Positions 31,348 through 39,900 of a DNA stretch of 64,000 nucleotides are shown here, one piece after another. Below the pieces are notes generated by a model, which worked only from the letters and a program-made list of their open reading frames with translations, did not search any database and was not told the DNA's origin. Position 1 is the stretch's first letter; the number at the start of each line of letters is the position of its first letter. Source of the stretch: UBA5066 sp048500275 (GTDB taxonomy: Bacteria > Acidobacteriota > Thermoanaerobaculia > UBA5066). A program made the position numbers and the translations under genes. The stretch is taken from assembly GCA_048500275.1 (NCBI GenBank), contig JASNYI010000001.1:1054001-1118000 (forward strand). Reading direction: 5' to 3'.

Positions 31348-32850
31348 CTACGGGCGCCGCCAGCGGCGGCCGTCGCGGGCGAGGAGCTCGGTGGCGGCCT
31401 CGGGGCCCCACGTCCCGGCCTCGTAGTTCGGCAGGTCCCGCGGCGGGCTCTCGCGCCAGACGTCGAGGACGGCCGTGACGAGCTCCCATGCCTCCTCGAC
31501 CTCGTCGCGCCGGGCGAAGAGGGTGGAGTCGCCGTTCAGGGCGTCGAGGAGAAGCCGCTCGTAGGCGTCGGGGGTCTTGCCGCCGAAGTGCTCGGAGTAG
31601 CGGAAGTCCATCTTCACCGTCTCGACGCGCATCGTCGGGCCGGGCTCCTTGGCGCCGATCCTGAGGGCGATCCCCTCGTCGGGCTGGATGCGCAGGACGA
31701 GGACGTTCGGCTCCTTTCCGAGGACGCCCGCCCGGCGGAAGAGGGCGATGGGGGGCGTCTTGAAGGTGATGGCGATCTCGGTGACGCGCCGGGGCATCCG
31801 CTTGCCCGCGCGGAGGTAGAACGGGACCCCCGCCCAGCGCCAGTTCTCGACGTGCAGCTTCCAGGCGGCGTAGGTCTCGCGGGTGGAGCCGGGCGAAACG
31901 TCCGGCTCCTGCCGGTAGCCGGCGACGGGCGCGCCGTCGATCGACCCGGGGGCGTACTGGCCGCGGACGGTGTCGCGCAGGATCTCGTCGGGCGCCTGCG
32001 GCCGCACCGACCGGAGGACCTTCACCTTCTCGTCGCGGACGACGTTGGCCTCGAAGGCGACCGGCGGCTCCATCGCCACGAGGCAGAGGAGCTGGAGCAT
32101 GTGGTTCTGGACGACGTCGCGGAGGATCCCCGCCTCCTCGTAGAACTTCCCGCGCCCCTCGACGCCGAGGGTCTCGGCGACCGTGATCTGGACGTGGTCG
32201 ACGTAGCGCCGGTTCCAGAGCGGCTCGAAGATGCCGTTGCCGAGGCGGAAGACGAGGATGTTCTGCGTCGTCTCCTTGCCGAGGTAGTGGTCGATGCGGA
32301 AGACCTGCCGCTCGCGGAAGGAGGCGTGGACGGCCTCGTTGAGGGCGCGGGCCGAGGCGAGGTCGTGCCCGAAGGGCTTCTCGACGACGAGGCGTGACCA
32401 CGGCCCCGAGCCCTCGACCGGGTGGACGAGCCCCGCCTCGCCGAGACGCGCCGCCGCGTCGCCGATGCCCGACGGCGGGATGGCGAGGTAGTAGAGCCGG
32501 TTCCCCGGGATTCCCCGCTCCGCCTCGATCGCCTCGAGCCTCGCCTTCAGCCCGGCGAAGCTCTCCGCCTGGCGCAGGTCGCCCCTGAAGTGGAAGAGTC
32601 GCGCGGCGAAGCCCCGCCACTCCTCGTCGCCGTGGGCCGTCCGGCCAAACTCGGAAAGCGCGGCGCGGAGGTCCTCGCGCCACGCCTCGTCGGAGTCGAC
32701 GGAGCGGGAGAAGCCGACGACGGCCGTCTCCGGCGCGAGCTGGCCCTGTCCGTGGAGCTCGAAAAGCGCCGGGACGAGCTTTCGGCGCGCGAGGTCGCCC
32801 GAGCCCCCGAAGATGACGATGGTGGCCGCGGGAGCGGAGGTGGAGCTCAC
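31348..32850 (-). CDS. zwf: Glucose-6-phosphate 1-dehydrogenase
   Basis: 500 residues from the GTG at 32850, giving MSSTSAPAATIVIFGGSGDL. The NADP loop is FGGSGDLARRKL, the substrate motif RIDHYLGKE, and the dimer-region GVPFYLRAGKRMP is typical. It performs the first oxidative pentose-phosphate step and yields NADPH. Further in-frame codons upstream overlap the tal end and are not needed. It lies 10 bp after the tal stop. Confidence 0.97.
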   Translation of the reverse strand: MSSTSAPAATIVIFGGSGDLARRKLVPALFELHGQGQLAPETAVVGFSRSVDSDEAWREDLRAALSEFGRTAHGDEEWRGFAARLFHFRGDLRQAESFAGLKARLEAIEAERGIPGNRLYYLAIPPSGIGDAAARLGEAGLVHPVEGSGPWSRLVVEKPFGHDLASARALNEAVHASFRERQVFRIDHYLGKETTQNILVFRLGNGIFEPLWNRRYVDHVQITVAETLGVEGRGKFYEEAGILRDVVQNHMLQLLCLVAMEPPVAFEANVVRDEKVKVLRSVRPQAPDEILRDTVRGQYAPGSIDGAPVAGYRQEPDVSPGSTRETYAAWKLHVENWRWAGVPFYLRAGKRMPRRVTEIAITFKTPPIALFRRAGVLGKEPNVLVLRIQPDEGIALRIGAKEPGPTMRVETVKMDFRYSEHFGGKTPDAYERLLLDALNGDSTLFARRDEVEEAWELVTAVLDVWRESPPRDLPNYEAGTWGPEAATELLARDGRRWRRP

Positions 32851-32860
32851 GCGGCCGCCG

Positions 32861-34021
32861 TCAGATCGTCTTGAGCTTGACCGTCCGCGCCGACTCGAGG
32901 AGCGTGGCACGGCGGCGCTCCTCGACGACGCCGAGAAGCTCGTCGTACGACTTCTCGAAGAGGACGACGCCTTCGCCCTGGAGCTTCTCGCCGAGGGCCT
33001 CGACGTCGAGGCCGTGCTCCTTCAGCTCGTCGAGGGTCTTCCGCGCCTCGTCGACCCCTTCGAGGACCGTGTCGCCGAGGTCGCGACCGTGGTCGAGAAG
33101 CGCCTCGAGGGTCTTCTCGGGGAGGGTGTTCACGGTGTCGGGGCCGACGAGGTTCTCGACGTAGAGGAGGTCGGGGTAGGCCGGGTTCTTCGTGCCGGTG
33201 GAGGCCCAGAGCGGGCGCTGGACGCGCGCCCCCTTCGCCGCGAGCGCCTTCCACGCGTCGGTGCCGAAGGCCGCGAGGTAGTCCTGGTAGACGACCTTCG
33301 CGTTCGCGAGCGCGGCCTTGCCCCGGAGGGCCTCGAGCCTGTCGTGCTCCGGCTTCGACGCGGTCTGGGCCTTCTCGCCGAGGAGCCTGTCGACGAGGGT
33401 GTCGACGCGGGAGACGAAGAAGGAGGCGACCGAGGCGACCTTCGACGGGTCTCCCCCCGAGGCGACGAGGGCGGCGACGCCGTCCTGGTAGGCCCTCGCG
33501 ACGTCGCGGTAGTGCTTGCGGTTGAACATGAGCGTCACGTTGACCGAGACGCCCGCGCCGACGAGCTGGCGGATGGCCACGCAGCCGGCCGGGGTGGCGG
33601 GGACCTTGATGAAGACGTTCGGCCGCCCGAGGAGGCCGTGGAGGCGCCTGGCCTCCGCGACGGTCCCCTCGATGTCGAACGCGAGGCTCGGGAGGACCTC
33701 GAGGGAGATCCAGCCGTCCTCCGGGTTGGCGGCGTGCTGCGCGGCGAAGAGGTCGGCGCCGGCAGCGATGTCGCCCCGCGTCAGCTCGTCGTAGACCGCG
33801 AAGGCGTCCTTCCCCTCCTCGCCGAGGATCGTGATGCGCTCCTCGTAGTCGCCGTCGCTCTTCGAGACGGCGTTCGCGAAGATCGTCGGGTTCGACGTGA
33901 CACCGTAGATGGCCCCCGCCTCGATGCGTTCGGCGAGCTCTCCCGTGGCGATCATCCGGGCCGAGATGCTGTCGAGCCAGACGGCCTGGCCACGCTTCCG
34001 GTAATCGACGGAGCGGTTCAT
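32861..34021 (-). CDS. tal: Transaldolase
   Basis: 386 residues from the ATG at 34021, with AGGAGG in front. VTSNPTIFANAVS is the family entry motif. The Schiff-base lysine lies in NVFIKVPATPAG; the size and PLWASTGTKNPAYPD block fit the long actinobacterial/cyanobacterial-type transaldolase. It exchanges C3 units in the non-oxidative pentose-phosphate path. First gene of the sugar-phosphate operon, divergent from the metal efflux operon across a 146 bp gap that should hold both promoters. Confidence 0.96.
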   Translation of the reverse strand: MNRSVDYRKRGQAVWLDSISARMIATGELAERIEAGAIYGVTSNPTIFANAVSKSDGDYEERITILGEEGKDAFAVYDELTRGDIAAGADLFAAQHAANPEDGWISLEVLPSLAFDIEGTVAEARRLHGLLGRPNVFIKVPATPAGCVAIRQLVGAGVSVNVTLMFNRKHYRDVARAYQDGVAALVASGGDPSKVASVASFFVSRVDTLVDRLLGEKAQTASKPEHDRLEALRGKAALANAKVVYQDYLAAFGTDAWKALAAKGARVQRPLWASTGTKNPAYPDLLYVENLVGPDTVNTLPEKTLEALLDHGRDLGDTVLEGVDEARKTLDELKEHGLDVEALGEKLQGEGVVLFEKSYDELLGVVEERRRATLLESARTVKLKTI

Positions 34022-34167
34022 GCGGAACCTCCTGGGATTCGGAACGGGCGAACCGTCCCCGGTTTCGTCCCATCCTATCGTCTCCCGCGCCCCCTGTCCG
34101 GGACGCCCCGCCTGGAACGGCGTTCGATCGATACTCAATCGAAGATCCGCGCTACGCTTGCCGATCG

Positions 34168-35433
34168 ATGAGCCGGCTCGCTCTCTCCCTCCTCCTCGCG
34201 GCGGCTGTCTCCTCCCCCGTCCGGGGTGCGGAGCCGGCCGCCCCAGCCCCCCCGCCCCTTCCCTTCGAGGACGTTCTGAGGGCCGCCGCCGGGAGCGCAC
34301 CGCTCGCGGCGGCCGCCGCCGCGCGGCGGGACGCCTCGGAGGCGACCGCCGCGAAAGCTCGCCGCCTGCCGAACCCGGAGGCGACGGTGCGCGTGGAGAA
34401 CTGGCGCCGCGGCACCGACTCGCACCCGTTCGACGCGCAGGCCGACCTCGACGTCGTCGCCGAGCTGTCGCAGCCGCTCCCCGTCTTCGGGACCTTCACG
34501 TCGCGCCGGGACGAGGCCGCCGCGCTGTCGCGGGCCGCGCGGGCCACGTCGCGCGGCGAGATCGAGGGGGTCGTCCTCGAGGCGGCGCGCCTCTACCTCG
34601 CCGCGGTGCGGGGACGCGACCTCGTCGCGGCCCTCGTCGAGAGCCGCGACGCCCTCGGGACGATGGTCGGGACGATGGAGAGGCGCGTCGCGGAAGGGTG
34701 GTCGGCCGAGGGCGACCTCCTGAAGCTGCGGGCCGAGCACGCCCGCGCCGAGGCGCTCCTGGCCCGCGCGACGCTGGAGCGGGACGAGGCGGCGGCGAGG
34801 CTCGCCTCGCTCCTCGGCGAGGAGGCGCCCGTCGACCCGGCCCGGCTCGCGATGCCCCCGATTCCTCCCCTGCCCGAGGGAGAGGCCGAGGCGCTCGGCC
34901 GGGAGGCGGCTTCCACGCGCCCCGCCGTGATCGAGGCGCGCGAACGGCTCGAGGCGGCCCGCGCGACGCTGCGCCTCGAGAAGGCGCTGCGCGCCCCCGA
35001 GCCCTCGCTGACGGCCGGCTACAAGCGGACGGGCGGGCTGGACACCGCGCTCGCCGGGATCTCCTTCCCGCTCCCGCTCTTCGACACGAACGCGTCGGGC
35101 GTGGCCCGCGGCGAGGCGGACGTCCGGGCCGCCGAGGCCGTCCTGCGGTCGGTCGAGCTGGAGACCGCCGCCGGCACCGCCGGGCTCGTCCGCGCCGCGC
35201 GCACGCTCTCCACCCGCGCCGAGGCCGCGACCCCGGGCCTCCTCGGCGCCGCCCTGGGCGCCCGCGGCGCCGCCCGCGCCTCGTTTCGCGAAGGGGCCTC
35301 GGAGGTCCTTCCCCTCGTCGACGCCGAGCGCGTCACCGCCGAGGCCGTGCGGGAGACGCTCGACCTGGCCGTCGACGCCCGCCTCGCAACGCTCGCCGCC
35401 CGCCTCGCCCTCGGACAGGAGGTTCTCCCGTGA
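34168..35433 (+). CDS. Outer-membrane efflux channel, TolC family (CzcC-like)
   Basis: 421 residues. A signal peptide (MSRLALSLLLAAAVSSPVRG-AEP) is followed by two long alpha-helical repeats rich in Ala, Arg and Glu. The conserved AKARRLPNPEATVRVEN and the second-half RPAVIEARERLEAARATLRL with EPSLTAGYKRTGG are typical TolC-fold blocks. It forms the exit duct for the RND pump encoded by the next two genes. Its stop overlaps the adaptor start by 4 nt (GTGA). Confidence 0.92.
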   Translation: MSRLALSLLLAAAVSSPVRGAEPAAPAPPPLPFEDVLRAAAGSAPLAAAAAARRDASEATAAKARRLPNPEATVRVENWRRGTDSHPFDAQADLDVVAELSQPLPVFGTFTSRRDEAAALSRAARATSRGEIEGVVLEAARLYLAAVRGRDLVAALVESRDALGTMVGTMERRVAEGWSAEGDLLKLRAEHARAEALLARATLERDEAAARLASLLGEEAPVDPARLAMPPIPPLPEGEAEALGREAASTRPAVIEARERLEAARATLRLEKALRAPEPSLTAGYKRTGGLDTALAGISFPLPLFDTNASGVARGEADVRAAEAVLRSVELETAAGTAGLVRAARTLSTRAEAATPGLLGAALGARGAARASFREGASEVLPLVDAERVTAEAVRETLDLAVDARLATLAARLALGQEVLP

Positions 35434-36695
35434 GCAGCCCCGAAACGCCCGGTCCCGAAGGCTTCTGGAAACGCCACCAGCGGCACATGCCGCGCCGCCT
35501 CCCGCGGGTCCTCCTGGCCTCAGGCCTCCTCCTCGTCCCCGCCGTCGTCGTGGTGAGGATCTTCACGGCGAAGCCGGTGGAGGAGCCTGCCCCTTCGGCG
35601 GCGCCGACCGACGCCGTGACGCTCGGCGAGAAGTCGGTCTCTCTCGCGGGAATCGAGGTGGTCGAGGCCAGGAGCGTGACCCGCGCGGCGACGTTCGACG
35701 CTCCCGCCGTCCTCGCCCTCGACGAGACGCGGACGGCGCGGATCGGGTCGCTGGTGGAGGGGAACGTCGTCCGCGTCCTCTCCGAGGTGGGCGACCGTGC
35801 CGGGCGCGGCGCCGTCCTCGCCGAGATGAACAGCGTCGTCGTCCACGTCGCCTGGGCCGACTACCGCAAGGCCGTCTCCGAGCGCCGCCGCCGCGAGACG
35901 GAGCTGGCGTGGGCGACGCAGGCGGCCGAGCGGGCCGGGCGCCTCCATCAGGAGAAGGCCCTCTCGCTGCAGGAACGGCAGCGCGCCGAGGTGGACCTCG
36001 TCGCCGCGCGGGAGGAGCTGGACAGGGCGAGGACCGAGGTGCGGCGCGCCGAGGAGGCGCTCGAGCACCTCGGCGTCACGAACGCGGAGGACCCGACGGG
36101 CGAGAGCGGCGAGTCGATCCCGGTCCGCGCGCCGCTCGCCGGCGTCGTCCTCGAGAAGTTCGTCACGGCCGGGACCGCCGTGACGCCGGGGACGCCGCTC
36201 TTCGTCGTGAGCGACCTGACCGAGCTCTGGGCGATGGCCGAGGTGGACGAGACGCGGATCCCGCTCGTCGCGGCGGGACGCCCCGCGAAGGTCCACGTGG
36301 CCGCGTGGCCCGACCGGGCCTTCGACGCGAAGGTGACGTTCGTCGGCGACGCGGTGAACCCGAAGACGCGCCGCGTGACGGTCCGCTGCCAGGTGCCGAA
36401 CCCGGGCGGCCTCCTGAAGCCCGAGATGTACGCGCGCGTGGCCCTCGGGGAGTCGGCGCCGCGCCCGATGGTCGTCGTCCCCGAGGCGGCGATCCAGGAG
36501 ATGGACGGCAAGCCCTCGGTCTTCGTGGCGGGAGAGAAGGGTCGCTTCGAGAAGCGCGAGGTCGCGCTCGGAGCGTCGAGCGAGGGGCTCGTCGAGGTCC
36601 GCTCCGGCGTCGCGGCCGGCGAGAGGGTCGCGACCCTGGGGAGCTTCCTCCTGAAGTCGCAGCTCCTCTCGGCGTCCGCGCCGGCGGAGGAGTGA
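35430..36695 (+). CDS. RND efflux periplasmic adaptor (CzcB-like)
   Basis: 421 residues from the GTG at 35430, preceded by AGGAGG inside the previous gene. One N-terminal membrane anchor (VLLASGLLLVPAVVVVRIFT) is followed by a lipoyl/barrel-sandwich half (IGSLVEGNVVRVLSEVGDRA), a coiled-coil hairpin (about 145-215) and the second lipoyl half (IPVRAPLAGVVLEKFVTAGT). It joins the inner-membrane pump to the outer channel. The absence of His-rich or Met-rich ends suggests no metal pre-binding tail. Middle gene of the tripartite operon. Confidence 0.93.
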   Translation: MSSPETPGPEGFWKRHQRHMPRRLPRVLLASGLLLVPAVVVVRIFTAKPVEEPAPSAAPTDAVTLGEKSVSLAGIEVVEARSVTRAATFDAPAVLALDETRTARIGSLVEGNVVRVLSEVGDRAGRGAVLAEMNSVVVHVAWADYRKAVSERRRRETELAWATQAAERAGRLHQEKALSLQERQRAEVDLVAAREELDRARTEVRRAEEALEHLGVTNAEDPTGESGESIPVRAPLAGVVLEKFVTAGTAVTPGTPLFVVSDLTELWAMAEVDETRIPLVAAGRPAKVHVAAWPDRAFDAKVTFVGDAVNPKTRRVTVRCQVPNPGGLLKPEMYARVALGESAPRPMVVVPEAAIQEMDGKPSVFVAGEKGRFEKREVALGASSEGLVEVRSGVAAGERVATLGSFLLKSQLLSASAPAEE

Positions 36696-36696
36696 G

Positions 36697-39600
36697 GTGA
36701 GCGGCGGTGAACGGGGCCACCGGCACCCCGCCGAGGCGGAGGCCGGCCCGCGTCCGAAGGGGATCGAGCGGTTCGTGGCCGGCGCCTACCGGCGGCGGCT
36801 CGTCGTCCACGCGATGGTCGGGTTCCTCGTCCTTTCCGGCCTCTGGGCCTGGCAGGAGCTCCCCGTCGAGGCGTTCCCCGACCTGACGAACAACCAGGCC
36901 GTCGTCGTGACCGAGGCGCCCGGCCTCTCGGCGACCGAGGTCGAGCAGCAGGTGACCTACCCGATCGAGACGGCGCTGATGGGGGTGCCGCGCTCGCAGG
37001 AGGTCCGCTCGCTCTCGAAGTTCGGCCTCTCCATCGTGACGATCGTCTTCGACGACGACGTGCCGGTCTACTTCGCCCGGCAGCTCGTGGCCGAGCGGGT
37101 GAACGACGCCCGCGCTCGTCTCCCCGAGGGGACGGAGCCGGCCCTCGGCCCCGTGGCGACCGCCTTCGGCGAGATCTACCAGTACCTCATCGAGGGGGAC
37201 GTCGCCGACCCGATGACGAAGAAGGCGCTGCAGGACTGGGACGTTCGGACGCGCCTGCGCGCCGTGCGCGGCGTCTCGGAGATCAACTCGTGGGGCGGGC
37301 AGACGAAGGAGTTCCACGTCCTCGTCGACCCGAGGAAGCTGGACCGGTTCGGCCTCCCGCTCCGGCAGGTCGTGACGGCCCTCTCCGAGAACAACGCGAC
37401 GTTCTCCGGCGGATTCATCGAGCACCGCTCCGAGCGCTTCACGGTCCGCGGGCTGGGCCTCGCGACCGGGATCGAGGACCTGAAGCGGATCGTCGTCGCC
37501 ACGGTCGACAGCGTCCCGGTGTTCGTCTCCGACGTGGCCGACGTGACGGTCGGCGAGATGCCGAGGAGCGGAGCCGTGACGCGCGACGGGAAGGGCGAGA
37601 GCGTCGCGGGGATGGTCATCATGCTCCAGGGGGAGAACGGCAAGCGGATCGCCGAGCGGGTGAAGGCGAAGGTCGCCGAGATCGCCGAGAGCCTGCCGAA
37701 GGGGCTCTCGATCGTCCCGTTCTACGACCAGAGCGAGGTCATCGACCGGACGTCGCACACGGTGCGCAAGAACCTCCTCGAGGGGTCGCTCCTCGTCGTC
37801 CTCGTTCTCTTCGTCTTCCTGAAGGACCTCCGCGCCGCGCTCGTCGTGGCGGCCGTGATCCCGCTCTCGATGCTCGTCGGCTTCCTCGGGATGAAGGTCT
37901 TCGGCGTCTCGGCGAACCTGATGTCGCTCGGGGCGATCGACTTCGGCCTCATCGTCGACGGCGCGGTCGTGATGATGGAGAACTTCATCCGTCGGAAGAC
38001 CGAGAAGGGAGCCCAGCCCGCTCCCGGAGAGGACCCGCGGAAGAAGCACGAGACGATCATCGGGGCGGCCGCCGTCGAGGTGGCCCGGCCGATCCTCTTC
38101 GGCGTCCTGATCATCATCGCGGTCTACCTGCCGATCTTCACGCTCGAGGGGCTCGAGGGGAAGATGTTCAAGCCGATGGCGATCACCGTCTGCTCGGCGA
38201 TCCTCGGCTCGCTCCTCCTCTCCTTCACCGCCGTCCCCGTCGCCTCGGCGCTCGTCCTGAAGGAGACGATGCACGAGCACGACGAGGGGTGGTTCAAGCG
38301 CCTGCGCCGCTACTACGCGGTCCACCTCGCCGACGCGATGGACCACCGGGCGCGGACGCTCGGCGTCGCGCTCGCGGTCGTCGTCGTCGCGCTCGCCTCG
38401 ATCCCGTTCCTCGGGAGCGAGTTCATGCCGCGCCTCGACGAGGGGGCGATCCTGATCGAGTCGAGAAAGCTCCCGTCCGTCTCGCTGCCGGAGTCGGTCG
38501 AGATCTCGACGAAGGTCGAACGGATCGTGAGGACGTTCCCCGAGGTGAAGCAGGTCGTCACGAAGATCGGCCGCCCCGACGTCGCCACGGAGGCGATGGG
38601 GATCTACCAGGGGGACGTCTACGTCAACCTCCACCCGCGCGAGGACTGGAAGAGCGGGTGGACGAAGGAGGAGCTGATCGACGCGATGGCCGCCGCGCTC
38701 GCCGACCTGCCCGGAGTGGAGATCAACTTCACGCAGCCGATGGCGATGCGCCTCGACGAGGTCGTCTCGGGCGTGAAGGCCGACGTGGCCGTGAAGGTGT
38801 TCGGGCCGGACAACGCGACGCTCGAACGCCTGGGCGAGGAGGTCCGCCGGGTCCTCGAGACGGTCCGCGGCGCCGCGGACCTGCAGGTCGAGGTGCTCTC
38901 CGGGGCCGCGCAGGTGGAGATCGACCTGGACCGCGGACGGATGGCCCGCTACGGCCTGAACGTGGCCGACGTGAGGGACGTCGTCGAGACGGCCGTCGGC
39001 GGGAAGACGGCGACCGAGGTGCTCGACGGGCCGAAGCGCTTCGCCGTCGTCGTCCGCCTCCCCGACGAGCTGCGCCGGAGCCCGGAGGCGATCGCGTCGA
39101 TCCTCCTGACCGCGCCCGGCGGCGAGAAGGTGCCGCTGGGCAAGGTGGCGCGCGTGGCGACGGCCCCGGGCCCCGAGGCGATCAGCCACGAGTCGGGCCA
39201 GCGGCGGCTCGTCGTCCAGACGAACGTCCGCGGACGGGACATCGGGAGCTTCGTGGCCGAGGGCCAGAAGCGGGTCCGCGAGATGGTGACGGTGCCGTCC
39301 GGGTACCACTTCGAGTGGGGCGGGCAGTTCGAGAACCAGCAGCGCGCCACGAAGCGGCTGATGATCGTCGTCCCTCTCTCGCTCGCGATCATCTTCTCGC
39401 TCCTCTACCTGACGTTCCGCCTCGCGCGGCAGGCGGCGCTCGTCATCCTGAACGTCCCCTTCGCCCTCGTCGGCGGCGTCGCGGCGCTCTGGCTGCGCGA
39501 CCTGAACCTGAACCTCTCGGCATCGGTCGGGTTCATCGCCCTGTTCGGCGTCGCGGTCCTCAACGGCGTCGTGATGATCACTTCGGTGAACCGCCTGCGC

Positions 39601-39873
39601 GAGGAGGGAATGGGGCTGCGCCTCGCGATCCTGACGGGGGCCTCGACGCGGCTGAAGCCGGTCATGATGACGGCGCTCGTGGCGGCGCTCGGCTTTCTCC
39701 CGATGGCCCTCTCGCACGGGGCTGGCGCCGAGATCGGCCGGCCCCTCGCGTCGGTCGTCATCGGCGGGATCACGACGTCGACGCTCCTGACGCTCGTCGT
39801 CCTGCCGACGCTCTACGAGATGATCGAGGCGCGGGTGGCGCGCCGGAGGGCGAGGCGCCCTGAGGCGTCGTGA
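36697..39873 (+). CDS. Heavy-metal RND efflux pump (CzcA-like)
   Basis: 1058 residues, typical for the HME-RND group. The N-terminal helix is followed by LPVEAFPDLTNNQAVVVTEA, and the TM4 proton-relay segment SLGAIDFGLIVDGAVVMMEN carries Asp415, Asp421 and Glu428, the DFG-x3-D-x6-E pattern of CzcA-type divalent cation pumps (Zn, Co, Cd, Ni); CusA-type copper pumps differ there. The GTG start follows the adaptor stop by 1 nt. It is driven by proton import and expels cations through the CzcB/CzcC partners. Substrate is inferred from the motif only. Confidence 0.94.
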   Translation: MSGGERGHRHPAEAEAGPRPKGIERFVAGAYRRRLVVHAMVGFLVLSGLWAWQELPVEAFPDLTNNQAVVVTEAPGLSATEVEQQVTYPIETALMGVPRSQEVRSLSKFGLSIVTIVFDDDVPVYFARQLVAERVNDARARLPEGTEPALGPVATAFGEIYQYLIEGDVADPMTKKALQDWDVRTRLRAVRGVSEINSWGGQTKEFHVLVDPRKLDRFGLPLRQVVTALSENNATFSGGFIEHRSERFTVRGLGLATGIEDLKRIVVATVDSVPVFVSDVADVTVGEMPRSGAVTRDGKGESVAGMVIMLQGENGKRIAERVKAKVAEIAESLPKGLSIVPFYDQSEVIDRTSHTVRKNLLEGSLLVVLVLFVFLKDLRAALVVAAVIPLSMLVGFLGMKVFGVSANLMSLGAIDFGLIVDGAVVMMENFIRRKTEKGAQPAPGEDPRKKHETIIGAAAVEVARPILFGVLIIIAVYLPIFTLEGLEGKMFKPMAITVCSAILGSLLLSFTAVPVASALVLKETMHEHDEGWFKRLRRYYAVHLADAMDHRARTLGVALAVVVVALASIPFLGSEFMPRLDEGAILIESRKLPSVSLPESVEISTKVERIVRTFPEVKQVVTKIGRPDVATEAMGIYQGDVYVNLHPREDWKSGWTKEELIDAMAAALADLPGVEINFTQPMAMRLDEVVSGVKADVAVKVFGPDNATLERLGEEVRRVLETVRGAADLQVEVLSGAAQVEIDLDRGRMARYGLNVADVRDVVETAVGGKTATEVLDGPKRFAVVVRLPDELRRSPEAIASILLTAPGGEKVPLGKVARVATAPGPEAISHESGQRRLVVQTNVRGRDIGSFVAEGQKRVREMVTVPSGYHFEWGGQFENQQRATKRLMIVVPLSLAIIFSLLYLTFRLARQAALVILNVPFALVGGVAALWLRDLNLNLSASVGFIALFGVAVLNGVVMITSVNRLREEGMGLRLAILTGASTRLKPVMMTALVAALGFLPMALSHGAGAEIGRPLASVVIGGITTSTLLTLVVLPTLYEMIEARVARRRARRPEAS

Positions 39874-39900
39874 GCAGGCGGCGTGCGCTGCCGGGCCGCG

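Noticed and set aside
34022..34167. Promoter pair in the tal/czcC divergent gap
   Set aside because: Some boxes (for example TAGGAT for tal) can be picked, but none has a convincing partner; no call made.
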